DNA from: JACCXG01 sp963834305
Lineage (GTDB): Bacteria; Acidobacteriota; Vicinamibacteria; Vicinamibacterales; 2-12-FULL-66-21
Assembly: GCA_963834305.1 (NCBI GenBank)
Contig: CAWIAX010000003.1
Coordinates: 1,054,001-1,118,000 of the forward strand
Length of the DNA: 64,000 bases
Direction: 5' to 3'
Position numbers and translations under genes: made by a program. Each line of letters opens with the position of its first letter. The stretch's first letter is position 1. Shown piece after piece: positions 18,890 through 26,829 of the stretch. A model generated the notes under the pieces. The model made no database searches, was not told where the DNA came from, and saw only the letters and a list, made by a program, of their open reading frames with translations.

Positions 18890-20232
18890 ATCGCGTCGCT
18901 CCAGGGCGCTCGCAGTGCGCGTGAGAGCAGGCGGTTCGCCTGCTCGTCGTCAATGAATCGTTCGGCCTTCGGATCCCAGCGCAGCTTGCGCTGCAGTTGC
19001 ATCGCGATGGCGGACTGCTGGCACATCGTTTCGGCGTGCACCGCCGCGGTGATCGGCGAGATCGGCGCCGCGTTCTTCCGGATGGCGTCGAGGAAGTTCT
19101 GCTTGTGGTCGTCGGAGAAAATCACGTGCTTCTCGTTCGGCCCGATCACCGTCTGCGCCAGCGACGCCGGCTCGGTTTTCACACCCTGACGGCTGACCCA
19201 GATCCAGCCCTTCGACCCGGTGACCAGGCTGGCCATGCCGCCCAGCTCGAACTGCTTGGCCCTCTTCTTCGCGGTGACGAGATCCATATGGATCACCGTG
19301 GGGCCGCCCGCGTATTTCTGCTCGACGGTCCACGAGTACGGCACGTCGCGAATGTCCGCGAAATAGCGGGCCCGACCTTCGATCTCGGTCGGCGTCGTGT
19401 CGTCGGTGTCGAAGAAGAACTGCGCGGCGTCGAGGTCGTGAATGCCCCAGGCGCCGCCGAGACAGCCGAGGCCGTAGTCGCGGATGAACAGCCAGGCGAG
19501 CGAGACCCGGACGTCGCTGTACGGCACGTACGGCGAGGGCCCGAGCCACTGGTCGTAGTCGAAGCCGGCGGGTGGATCCGTCAGGATCTCGGGGGGCTCC
19601 GGCTTCGGCGGCGAGCCTCCGGCCGAGCCGATCATGACGTTGCGCACGTCGCCGATATAGCCGTTTCGCACCAGTTCTGCGGTGTGGCGATAGTGGACGC
19701 TGGACCGCTGCTGCGTGCCCCACTGGAAGACCACACCGTGCTTCTGCACCGCGGCCCGCAGCGCCAGCCCTTCGGCCAGCGTGACGCTGAGCGGCTTCTC
19801 GCAGTAGATGTGCTTGCCGCGGCGCGCCGCCTCGATGCCGATCAGCGGATGCCAGCGTTCCCCGGTGGCGATGACGACGGCATCGATGTCCGGCCGCGCC
19901 AGCAGCTCGCGGAAATCGGGATGCGCGGCGCATTGCGAATCGCCATACTGCTGATTGACCTGGCCCTGCGCGCGTTCGAGGGTGGCCAGCCGGACATCGG
20001 AGATGCCGAGGATCCGGACGTCCGGCATCTTGAGGAAGCCCTGCACGTGGCCGCCGCCCATCCTGCCGACGCCGATGTGCCCGATCGTGATGCGATCGCT
20101 CGGCGGCGTCGCCTGCGATCGGGCGACGACGTGGCGGGGCACGATCATCGGGGCCACGGCCGCAACCGTTGCGGCGCGCAGGAACTGACGCCGATTCACC
20201 GGCGAACCCGGAGCCTTCGGGATGGTCGACAC
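18886..20232 (-). CDS. Tat-exported Gfo/Idh/MocA-family oxidoreductase
   Basis: An NAD(P)-dependent sugar dehydrogenase family member, 448 residues. GTG 20232 follows a GAGGAAACC ribosome site and gives a twin-arginine signal (NRRQFLRAATVAAVAP), which decides the start over a much longer upstream-open frame. The Rossmann motif GHIGVGRMGGGH and the family signature YCEKPLS are present, with the C-terminal substrate domain to WDPKAERFIDDEQAN. Tat export fits a protein that folds around its nucleotide before reaching the periplasm. It shares a distinctive C-terminus (NR...RALRAPW) with the Gfo/Idh gene at 27.7 kb. It heads the minus arm, divergent from the isomerase gene, and probably oxidises a glycoside or free sugar, perhaps at C3. 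The substrate is unknown. Confidence 0.92.
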   Translation of the reverse strand: MSTIPKAPGSPVNRRQFLRAATVAAVAPMIVPRHVVARSQATPPSDRITIGHIGVGRMGGGHVQGFLKMPDVRILGISDVRLATLERAQGQVNQQYGDSQCAAHPDFRELLARPDIDAVVIATGERWHPLIGIEAARRGKHIYCEKPLSVTLAEGLALRAAVQKHGVVFQWGTQQRSSVHYRHTAELVRNGYIGDVRNVMIGSAGGSPPKPEPPEILTDPPAGFDYDQWLGPSPYVPYSDVRVSLAWLFIRDYGLGCLGGAWGIHDLDAAQFFFDTDDTTPTEIEGRARYFADIRDVPYSWTVEQKYAGGPTVIHMDLVTAKKRAKQFELGGMASLVTGSKGWIWVSRQGVKTEPASLAQTVIGPNEKHVIFSDDHKQNFLDAIRKNAAPISPITAAVHAETMCQQSAIAMQLQRKLRWDPKAERFIDDEQANRLLSRALRAPWSDAI

Positions 20233-20263
20233 GGTTTCCTCCCAGCGGACGCGAGTGCCTGGC

Positions 20264-20292
20264 TTGACACCCGGCGGCGCCGTTAGTATAAG
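20264..20292 (+). promoter_or_regulatory. Near-consensus sigma70 promoter of the plus-strand catabolic operon
   Basis: A perfect -35 TTGACA (20264-20269), a 17-base spacer and -10 TATAAG (20287-20292) predict transcription starting near 20299, about 95 bases before the isomerase start. On the opposite strand TATACT overlaps the same bases (20285-20290) and could serve as the -10 of the divergent Gfo/Idh operon. Both directions could then be controlled from one spot. Confidence 0.8.
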
Positions 20293-20303
20293 AGCTACGC
20301 CGC

Positions 20304-20326
20304 GCGTTTGCGCAATGCGCAAACGC
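20304..20326. promoter_or_regulatory. Perfect 23-bp palindromic operator (probable IclR site)
   Basis: GCGTTTGCGCA and TGCGCAAACGC form perfect 11-base arms around a central A. The site begins about five bases after the predicted plus-strand transcription start and would cover the -35 region of the divergent minus-strand promoter, an ideal place to repress both. IclR-family regulators bind short palindromes in such divergent regions, and iclR is in the minus arm. Its core TTGCGCAATGCGCAA recurs with one change at 25714-25728. Confidence 0.75.
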
Positions 20327-20394
20327 CGGTTCAAAAAAATATCCGGTGCTCCCGCGCGGACAGGGCAGCGTGCGTCGGAACAGCGAGGTCTTCC

Positions 20395-21345
20395 GTGGCA
20401 GGTCCAGTGAATCGTCGCGCGTTCAACAAGGCAGTGCTCACCGGGCTCGGCGCGGCGGCGCTTCCGCCGCTGACCGCCGGCGCCGCCAGCCAGCCGGCGG
20501 CCGTCAGCCAGAGCGGCGCCGCCAAGCAGCTGCGCATCGGCTGCACCTCCCTGGTGTGGGGCGTCTTTCCCCGCGCGCCGGAGCCCCTCGAAACCGCTGT
20601 CCGCGACATGTCGGAGCTCGGCTACAAGGGCTTCGAGACGTTCGGCCAGGTCCTCGAGGACTGGGACAAGAAAGGCACGCTGGACAAGCTGATCTCCCAG
20701 TACAAGATTCCGCTCATCTCCGCGTATGCCCCCCTGAACGTGATCGATGCATCCGTGCGCAAGAACGAAATCGCCACGATCCTCCGCTGGGGCAATATCC
20801 TCAAGAAGCACGGTGCCAGCTTCATCGTGATCGAGGCCGGCGGCATCAAGCGCACGGGCTACGACTTCGCCGCGCACCGCGCCAACATCGTCGCGGCGCT
20901 GAACGACTACGGCAAGGCGCTGGCGGATATCGGCGTCGGCTCCGGCCTGCACCAGCATACCGGGACGGCGATCGAAACCCGCGACGAGGTCTATGCGGTC
21001 ATGGAAAGCGTCGACACGCGGGTCTTCAAGTTCGCGCCCGATCTCGGCCAGCTGCAGAAGGGCGGTGCCGACGCCGCGCAGGTCATCAAGGACTTCGCCT
21101 CGATCACCGTGCACATGCACCTGAAGGATTTCGTCAACGGTCCGCACATGGGCGGCTACTCCCCGCTCGGCATCGGCATGGTCGATTTGAAAGCGATCCT
21201 CGAGACGATGGAGCAGGCGAGTCCGAAAGCGAACATCATGCACGAGCTCGACCCGTCGCGAAACATGCCCTACACGCCGCACCAGACCGCGGAAATCAGC
21301 AAGTGGTATCTCCAGAAGCTGGGCTACATGCTGGGGACCGCATAG
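20395..21345 (+). CDS. Tat-exported sugar phosphate isomerase/epimerase-like TIM-barrel protein
   Basis: A xylose-isomerase-like TIM-barrel protein of 316 residues, first in the plus operon. GTG 20395 (after GAGG) gives a twin-arginine signal (NRRAFNKAVLTGLGAAALP); GTG 20407 is an alternative. The barrel shows the metal-site signatures of the family: FIVIEAGG, GLHQHTGTAIETRDE, FKFAPDLGQLQKGG, ITVHMHLKDFV and MHELDPS. Members isomerise or epimerise sugars and keto-sugars, and relatives act with Gfo/Idh oxidases in cleaving 3-keto-glycosides. The divergent Gfo/Idh gene and shared operator support a joint role outside the cytoplasm. Confidence 0.88.
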   Translation: MAGPVNRRAFNKAVLTGLGAAALPPLTAGAASQPAAVSQSGAAKQLRIGCTSLVWGVFPRAPEPLETAVRDMSELGYKGFETFGQVLEDWDKKGTLDKLISQYKIPLISAYAPLNVIDASVRKNEIATILRWGNILKKHGASFIVIEAGGIKRTGYDFAAHRANIVAALNDYGKALADIGVGSGLHQHTGTAIETRDEVYAVMESVDTRVFKFAPDLGQLQKGGADAAQVIKDFASITVHMHLKDFVNGPHMGGYSPLGIGMVDLKAILETMEQASPKANIMHELDPSRNMPYTPHQTAEISKWYLQKLGYMLGTA

Positions 21346-21507
21346 CCCGCCCGCATAACGCCAGCCTCCAGCACTCGAGCGGTTGCGTTCTGCCGCGCCC
21401 CAGACGTCTCACGCCGAAGGCGTGTCCGGTGCCGCGCTGGTGGTGCTGCCGACGGACAAGGGATGCTTGACGGACGCGGCGCAACGTAAACAACTATGGA
21501 GGATGGA

Positions 21508-21801
21508 ATGATCGTTCTGACAGCGAAATACTTTGCGAAGAAAGGGAAGGGCGACGAGGTCGAGGGCCTGCTGCGGCGGATGGCGCCGCTCGTCAGCGCC
21601 AATGAACCCGGCTGCAAGCTCTACCACGCCAATCGATCTGCCGACAATCCGGACATCTTCCTGCTCTACGAGCATTATGCCGACCAGGCCGCGCTCGACG
21701 CCCATCGCAACACGCCACATTTCAAGGAGATTATCGAGGGCGTCATCGTCCCGCTCCTCGAGAAGCGCGAGCGTGAGCTGTATCAATCGGTGATTGCGTA
21801 G
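21508..21801 (+). CDS. Antibiotic-biosynthesis-monooxygenase (ABM) family protein, putative quinol monooxygenase
   Basis: A small ferredoxin-like-fold protein of 97 residues. ATG 21508 is chosen because GGAGG sits seven bases before it; the ATG at 21496 would bury that site. The sequence MIVLTAKYFAKKGK, then NEPGCKLYHANRS, LLYEHYADQAALDAH and PHFKEI is typical of ABM/YgiN-type dimers, which oxidise quinols or other aromatic or enol substrates without cofactor; some instead act as mutarotases or simple binders. It is followed nine bases later by the FAH-family gene. A 161-base gap separates it from the isomerase gene and holds a small CACGCC-GAA-GGCGTG hairpin (21410-21424). Confidence 0.85.
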   Translation: MIVLTAKYFAKKGKGDEVEGLLRRMAPLVSANEPGCKLYHANRSADNPDIFLLYEHYADQAALDAHRNTPHFKEIIEGVIVPLLEKRERELYQSVIA

Positions 21802-21810
21802 CGTCCGACC

Positions 21811-22791
21811 ATGAAGCTGGTGTCGTTTCTCCTGCCGACGCCGATGGGGCCGCAGGTCCGTACCGGGGCGATCGACGCCGCGGGCGGCATTGTCGATCTC
21901 GCGGCGGCCTTCCGCGCTCTGCTGCTTGCCGAGGGGCTCCCTCAGGGGGCGGCCGTGCGGATCAGCGAGGCGCTGTTGCCCGGCGAGATGGTGGCGCTCA
22001 TCGAAGGAGGGGAACGCTCGCTCGACGCCGCGCGCCGAGCCCTGCAGTGGGCGGCTGACGAAGGGCCGGACGGCGGCGGTATACCGGTGGTGCATCGGGG
22101 CGAAGGACTGCAGTTCCTCCCGCCGGTGCCGCGGCCGCCGCTGCTGCGGGACTTCATGGGGTTCGAGACCCACCTGCGCAACATCTATCCGAAGCTGGGG
22201 CGCGAGATTCCGCCGGAATGGTACAAGATTCCGGTGTACTACAAGGGCAATGCCGGCAGCCTGGGGACGCACGGCGACGACATCGCGATCCCTTCCTATG
22301 CCACGGCGCTCGACATCGAGTTCGAGCTGGCCATGGTCGTGGGCCGCGGCGGCATCAACATCCCGGCCGAGCGCGCACTCGACCACGTCTTCGGCTACAT
22401 GATCTACAACGATTTCAGCGAGCGGGTGATTCAGGCGCGCGAAATGTCGGTTGGTCTTGGTCCGGCGAAGGGGAAGGACTTCGTGCGCGGCCACGTGATG
22501 GGGCCGTGTCTGGTCACCGCAGACGAGGTTCCCGACATCTACAACCTCCGCATGGTCGCTCGCGTCAACGGCGACGTCTGGTGCGAGAGCAACTCCGGGA
22601 CGATCCATTGGAAGTTCGAGCAGATGATCGCCCACGCCTCGACCGACGAGGCCCTGCGCCCGGGCGAGATCCTCGGCTCGGGCACGGTGGGCGGCGGATC
22701 GGGCGCCGAGCGCGGCACCTATCTCGGCCGCGGCGACGTCGTCGAGCTCGAAGTCGAACGCCTTGGCACGTTAAGGAATCGAGTTGTGTGA
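21811..22791 (+). CDS. Fumarylacetoacetate-hydrolase (FAH) family protein
   Basis: A 326-residue FAH-superfamily hydrolase. The C-terminal catalytic fold is clear: ALDIEFELAMVVGRGG carries the acidic metal ligands, followed by GYMIYNDFSERVIQ, RGHVMGPCLVTADE and PGEILGSGTVGGGSG. The family splits C-C bonds in acylpyruvates and diketo acids, as in tyrosine breakdown or the non-phosphorylating L-rhamnose and L-fucose routes, where 2,4-diketo-3-deoxy acids give pyruvate plus lactate. The flanking SDR and aldehyde dehydrogenase genes fit the sugar-acid version, but no sugar-acid dehydratase is in the operon. The stop TGA is directly followed by the ATG of the next gene. Confidence 0.92.
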   Translation: MKLVSFLLPTPMGPQVRTGAIDAAGGIVDLAAAFRALLLAEGLPQGAAVRISEALLPGEMVALIEGGERSLDAARRALQWAADEGPDGGGIPVVHRGEGLQFLPPVPRPPLLRDFMGFETHLRNIYPKLGREIPPEWYKIPVYYKGNAGSLGTHGDDIAIPSYATALDIEFELAMVVGRGGINIPAERALDHVFGYMIYNDFSERVIQAREMSVGLGPAKGKDFVRGHVMGPCLVTADEVPDIYNLRMVARVNGDVWCESNSGTIHWKFEQMIAHASTDEALRPGEILGSGTVGGGSGAERGTYLGRGDVVELEVERLGTLRNRVV

Positions 22792-24192
22792 ATGGCAATC
22801 GCCACGATCAATCCCGCCACCGGGGAAACCCTGCGCACCTTCAAGCCACTGACGGATTCCGAGCTCGACGACAAGATCGCGCACGCGGCACAGACGTTCC
22901 AGACCTACCGCCGGATCCCGCTCGCCGAACGCGCCGCCTGGCTGCTGCGCGCCGCGGAGATCCTCGACGCAGAGCAAGGCGCGCTGGGCCGCCTGATGAC
23001 GACCGAGATGGGCAAGCTGGTCACGGCGGGCGGCGAGGAGGCGGCCAAGTGCGCGTGGGGCTGCCGGTTCTATGCCGAGCAGGCCCCGCGCATGCTCGCC
23101 GACGAGCCGGCGCAGAGCACGGCGACGCACAGCTTCGTCCGCTATCAGCCGCTCGGCCCAATCCTCGCGGTGATGCCGTGGAACTTCCCGTTCTGGCAGG
23201 TCTTCCGGCTCGCGGCCCCGGCGCTGATGGCTGGCAACGTCGTGCTGCTGAAGCACGCGTCGAATGTGCCGCAGTGTGCGCTGGCGATCGAAGATATCAT
23301 CCGGCGCGCCGGCTTTCCCGACGGCGCCTTTCAGACCCTGCTGATTCCTTCGGACCAGGTGCAACGCGTCCTCGACGATTCACGCGTGGCGGCGGTATCG
23401 CTGACCGGGAGCGAGGGGGCCGGCCGCAGCATTGCCGCCGCCGCGGGCCGGCAGATCAAGAAGGCGGTCCTCGAGCTCGGCGGCAGCGATCCGTTCATTG
23501 TCATGCCGAGCGCCGACCTGCGCGCCGCCATCGACACGGCGGTGAAGGCGCGCGTCGTCAACAGCGGCCAGTCGTGCATCGCCGCCAAGCGGTTCATCGT
23601 GGCAGAGGCCGCGGCGGACGCGTTCGAGCGCGGCTTCACCGGAAAGATGCAGGCGCTCACGGTCGGTGATCCCCTGGATCCGGCCACTGACGTCGGGCCG
23701 CTGGCGACGAGGACCACGCTGACGGACCTCGACGATCAGGTGCGACGTTCGGTTGCCGCCGGTGCTCGCGTGCTGGCCGGTGGCCACCCGATCGAGCGCC
23801 CGGGGAACTACTACGCGCCCACCGTGCTCACCGATGTCCAACCGGGTTCGCCGGCTTACACGGAGGAGCTGTTCGGGCCGGTCGCGGTCCTGTTCCGTGT
23901 CCGCGACGCCGGCGAGGCGATCCGCGTCGCCAACGACACGCCGTTTGGTCTCGGCTCGAGCGTGTGGACCAACGATGCTGCGGAACGCGCGAGATTCATC
24001 GACGAGATCGAGGCAGGGCAGGTCTTCGTGAATGGCATGGTGGTGTCGGATCCCCGCCTGCCGTTCGGGGGCATCAAGAACTCCGGGTACGGCCGCGAAC
24101 TCGGCGTGTACGGCATCCGCGAGTTCGTCAACGTCAAGACGGTCTGGATCAACGACGCAGCCGGCGGGCATCCGGAGAGCCTGACCGAATAG
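22792..24192 (+). CDS. NAD(P)-dependent aldehyde dehydrogenase (succinate-semialdehyde/lactaldehyde type)
   Basis: A full-length aldehyde dehydrogenase of 466 residues that oxidises an aldehyde to its acid. Catalytic Cys262 lies in NSGQSCIAAKRF and the general base Glu228 in LELGGSDPF; the cofactor loop is MPWNFPFWQVFRLAAPALMA. The overall type is closest to GabD2-like succinate-semialdehyde dehydrogenases, which also include lactaldehyde and glycolaldehyde oxidisers. The start codon abuts the FAH stop and the SDR gene begins 15 bases later, so they are certainly co-transcribed. In a sugar-acid pathway it would remove the short aldehyde made by cleavage. The exact substrate is inferred from context only. 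Confidence 0.94.
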   Translation: MAIATINPATGETLRTFKPLTDSELDDKIAHAAQTFQTYRRIPLAERAAWLLRAAEILDAEQGALGRLMTTEMGKLVTAGGEEAAKCAWGCRFYAEQAPRMLADEPAQSTATHSFVRYQPLGPILAVMPWNFPFWQVFRLAAPALMAGNVVLLKHASNVPQCALAIEDIIRRAGFPDGAFQTLLIPSDQVQRVLDDSRVAAVSLTGSEGAGRSIAAAAGRQIKKAVLELGGSDPFIVMPSADLRAAIDTAVKARVVNSGQSCIAAKRFIVAEAAADAFERGFTGKMQALTVGDPLDPATDVGPLATRTTLTDLDDQVRRSVAAGARVLAGGHPIERPGNYYAPTVLTDVQPGSPAYTEELFGPVAVLFRVRDAGEAIRVANDTPFGLGSSVWTNDAAERARFIDEIEAGQVFVNGMVVSDPRLPFGGIKNSGYGRELGVYGIREFVNVKTVWINDAAGGHPESLTE

Positions 24193-24207
24193 AGGCGGAG
24201 AGGATCT

Positions 24208-24954
24208 GTGAAACTCAAAGGCAAAGTCGCGTTGGTCACGGGAGCGGGCCGGGGCATCGGCCGCGGCATCGCCGAGGTATTCGCGGCGGAGGGTGCCGAT
24301 GTCGCGGTGAACGACCTGACCGAGGCTGAAGATGTCGTGCAGGCGCTCCGCGCCACCGGCCGGAGGGCGATCGCGGTCAAGGGGGACGTCGCCCGACGTG
24401 CGGACGTCACGCCGATGATCGACCGGGTCTGGCAGGAGCTCGGACCGATTGACATCCTCGTCAACAACGCCGGCATCGAAACGATCGTGCCCTTCCTGGA
24501 ACTGACGGACGAGCAGTGGACGCGCCTCGTCGACGTGAACCTGCGCGGCGCGTGGCTGTGCTCACAGGTCTTCTGCCAGCGGGTCCTGGCCGAGGGCCGC
24601 AAGGGCAGCATTGTCAACATCGGCTCGATCCAGGCGGCGAAGGTCCTGCCGGGGCGCACCCATTACGCGCCTACCAAGCTCGGTCTTGAAGCACTGACCC
24701 GCAACATGTCCGCCGAGGTGACGCCGCGGGGCATCCGGGTCAACTGCATCCATCCCGGCTTGATCGACACACCCATGACGTCGTGGGTGATGAAGGATGC
24801 CGTCGTGCTGCCGCAGGTCCTCGCGCAGATCTCGCTCGGCAGGGCCGGCGAGCCGCGTGAGATCGGCACGGTGGCCGCATTTTTCGCCTCGGACGAGGCC
24901 AGTTATCTGACCGGGCAGTCGATTTTCGTGGATGGCGGGTGGCAGGGCAAATGA
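24208..24954 (+). CDS. SDR-family NAD(P)-dependent oxidoreductase
   Basis: A classical short-chain dehydrogenase of 248 residues starting at GTG 24208 behind a GGAGAGGA site. The cofactor motif TGAGRGIGRG, the NNAGIE turn, the catalytic Ser in IGSIQAA, Tyr153 and Lys157 (HYAPTKLGL) and the closing SIFVDGGWQGK are all intact. Family members in sugar-acid clusters oxidise sugars to lactones or 3-deoxy-2-keto acids to diketo acids; the latter would make the substrate for the FAH protein two genes upstream. The stop overlaps the next start (ATGA). Confidence 0.95.
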   Translation: MKLKGKVALVTGAGRGIGRGIAEVFAAEGADVAVNDLTEAEDVVQALRATGRRAIAVKGDVARRADVTPMIDRVWQELGPIDILVNNAGIETIVPFLELTDEQWTRLVDVNLRGAWLCSQVFCQRVLAEGRKGSIVNIGSIQAAKVLPGRTHYAPTKLGLEALTRNMSAEVTPRGIRVNCIHPGLIDTPMTSWVMKDAVVLPQVLAQISLGRAGEPREIGTVAAFFASDEASYLTGQSIFVDGGWQGK

Positions 24955-25673
24955 CGCGCAGACTCATCGACCTCAGCATGGAGGTCTACAAGGGGATGAT
25001 GACCTATCCCAACGTTGCCAAGCCGGTCATCATCGAGATGGAGAGCTACAGCGAGATGGCCCGCAGCGTCGGCACGGACCAGTTCGGCGTCGACGAGATC
25101 ACGAATCACTGCATGATCGTCACCGGCGATCACATCGGCACCCACATCGATTCGTGGGGCCACGTGAAGCCCGACGCGCCGCGTGCCGAAGGGATACCGC
25201 TCGACTACTGCTACGGCGACGGGGTCGTGCTCGACCTGACCCACAAGCGGGCCGGCGAGGAGATCACACCGGGGGACATCGATGAGGCCGAACGGAAGCT
25301 CGATGGCTACCGCATCAAGGCGCTCGATATCGTGCTGCTCCGGACCGACGCCGCGAAGCAACGTACGGAAAAGGCCTACCTGACGAACCATCCGGGCATG
25401 ACGAAAGAAGCGGTCCACGCCGTGCTCGATCGCGGCGTCAAGGTCATGGGCATCGACGCCATCGGTTTCGACCCGCCGGTGGCGCAGATGTTCGAACGGC
25501 GCAAGTTCTGGGAAGCGCACCGGGTCATGCGGGAGCGCGAGTACTACCACCTCGAGAACCTCTGCAACCTGCACGAGATCCCGGCGCCCTACCATTCCTT
25601 CCTGGTCAGCGTGCTGCCGGTGAAGTGGCGGGGCGCATCCGCGGCGCCGGTCAGGGCGGTGGCGATCGTCTGA
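24951..25673 (+). CDS. Cyclase-family metal-dependent hydrolase (kynurenine-formamidase-like)
   Basis: A 240-residue cyclase-family (PF04199) protein, last of the plus operon. The metal-binding signature is complete: His61, His65, Asp67 and His71 in GDHIGTHIDSWGHV, with a later VMGIDAIGFDPP and ENLCNLHEIP. Members hydrolyse amides or lactones such as formylkynurenine, isatin and sugar or aromatic lactones. With an SDR next to it, lactone opening after sugar oxidation is an attractive role, but this is inference. ATG 24951 overlaps the SDR stop. Confidence 0.9.
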   Translation: MTRRLIDLSMEVYKGMMTYPNVAKPVIIEMESYSEMARSVGTDQFGVDEITNHCMIVTGDHIGTHIDSWGHVKPDAPRAEGIPLDYCYGDGVVLDLTHKRAGEEITPGDIDEAERKLDGYRIKALDIVLLRTDAAKQRTEKAYLTNHPGMTKEAVHAVLDRGVKVMGIDAIGFDPPVAQMFERRKFWEAHRVMREREYYHLENLCNLHEIPAPYHSFLVSVLPVKWRGASAAPVRAVAIV

Positions 25674-25713
25674 CGTTCGTCCGGCCGCGGTGGCGCCAGA
25701 CACGCAACAGCAT

Positions 25714-25728
25714 TTGCGCGATGCGCAA
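25714..25728. promoter_or_regulatory. Second copy of the operator core between convergent genes
   Basis: TTGCGC-GAT-GCGCAA is a 15-base inverted repeat that differs at one position from the core of the 20304-20326 palindrome. It lies in the 56-base gap between the cyclase stop (25673) and the ApbE stop (25730), not in a promoter. It could be a distal IclR site for looping or a weak transcription-stopping hairpin. Confidence 0.5.
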
Positions 25729-25729
25729 C

Positions 25730-26788
25730 TTACCGTGTCGCGGCGATTGCCTCGAAACGTGGCGTCGCGCGTTCCACGAAGCCGTCGTTCGCGCGTTCGA
25801 CGAACAGCGCGGCGAGGTTCAGCTTCGTCGCCAGCGCCAGGCCCTCGTCTGGTCCGAGTACCATCAGCGCCGTGTCGAACGCGTCGGCGCGAACCGCGAG
25901 CGCGTCGATGACCGTGACGGACGCCAGCCGGTGCGTCAACGGACGCCCGGTTCGCGGATCCAGGATGTGCGCGACGCGCTGGCCGTCGATTTCACGATAT
26001 TTCCGGTAGTCTCCCGCGGTGGTGATCGCCAGATCCGAGATTGCCACGAGGCGCTGAATGGCATCGCCATGCCGTTCCGGACGCTCGATTGCGACCTGCC
26101 ACGGCGTGCCGGCCTCGTTGCGGCCGCGGGCCAGCACTTCACCGCCGACGTCGACCAGAAAATCCGTGAAGCCGCGGTCTGTCAGTTCTCGCGTGAGCCG
26201 GTCCGCGGCGTAACCGGGGACCACCGACGAGAGGTCACACTGCACGTCCGGCCTGGTCTTCCGCACGGTCACGGCCGCCGGGTCGAGCTCCACCCGCCCG
26301 GGGCCCATCGCCTGCCGCAGCCGGGCGATCTCCTCGTTCGTCGGCGGCGTGTGGCGGGGACCGCTGGGGCCAAAACCCCAGGCGTCAACCAGCGGTCCGA
26401 TCGTGACGTCGAGCGCGCCGCCGGTCACACTCCCCACCTCGAGCGACCATTGGAAGACTTCGAACGTTTCGGATGCGATGGTGAACGGTTCGACGCTCGT
26501 GGATCGGTTGAATCGAGAGAGCTCGGAGTCCGGGTCCCAGGTGGACATGAGCCCCTCGATGCGGCCGAGGCTGGAGCGGAGCGCGCGATCGACATCGTGA
26601 AGGCCGGGAGTTTCCAGCTCGTCTTTCGGGGTCACGATCTTCACGGAGAAGGTCCCGCCCATCGTGAGACCGCGAAACTCGCTGACATGCCGCTCCGCGG
26701 CGGGCCGTTCCCGGGCCTGGGAGGCGGGCAGCGGGAACAGCACAGGAAGAAGGGAACACGCGCACCAGAAGAGGAGCCGCTTCACCAT
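25730..26788 (-). CDS. apbE: FAD:protein FMN transferase, exported (ApbE family)
   Basis: ApbE attaches FMN covalently to target flavoproteins outside the cytoplasm, using FAD. The 352-residue protein starts at ATG 26788 with a signal peptide (LLFWCACSLLPVLFPLPAS). The family blocks are present in order: MGGTFSVKIV, DPDSELSRFNRS, LDVTIGPLVDAWGFGP, CDLSSVVPGYAADRL, FLVDVGGEVLARG and HILDPRTGRPL; the fourth follows the E. coli pattern DLSxxxxGYAAD. No obvious flavin-acceptor protein (Rnf/Nqr or FMN-binding domain) is nearby, so its target is unknown. It converges on the cyclase gene and is followed upstream by the HEAT-repeat gene in the same direction. Confidence 0.94.
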   Translation of the reverse strand: MVKRLLFWCACSLLPVLFPLPASQARERPAAERHVSEFRGLTMGGTFSVKIVTPKDELETPGLHDVDRALRSSLGRIEGLMSTWDPDSELSRFNRSTSVEPFTIASETFEVFQWSLEVGSVTGGALDVTIGPLVDAWGFGPSGPRHTPPTNEEIARLRQAMGPGRVELDPAAVTVRKTRPDVQCDLSSVVPGYAADRLTRELTDRGFTDFLVDVGGEVLARGRNEAGTPWQVAIERPERHGDAIQRLVAISDLAITTAGDYRKYREIDGQRVAHILDPRTGRPLTHRLASVTVIDALAVRADAFDTALMVLGPDEGLALATKLNLAALFVERANDGFVERATPRFEAIAATR

Positions 26789-26829
26789 TGTCGCCCCGGC
26801 CTCTTCGCCCTGTCGATGCCGCGCCGCAA

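Noticed and set aside
20233..21282. N-terminal extension of the Gfo/Idh frame upstream of GTG 20232
   Set aside because: The frame is open but runs antisense through the isomerase gene, lacks family similarity, and the Tat signal with a good ribosome site begins at 20232.
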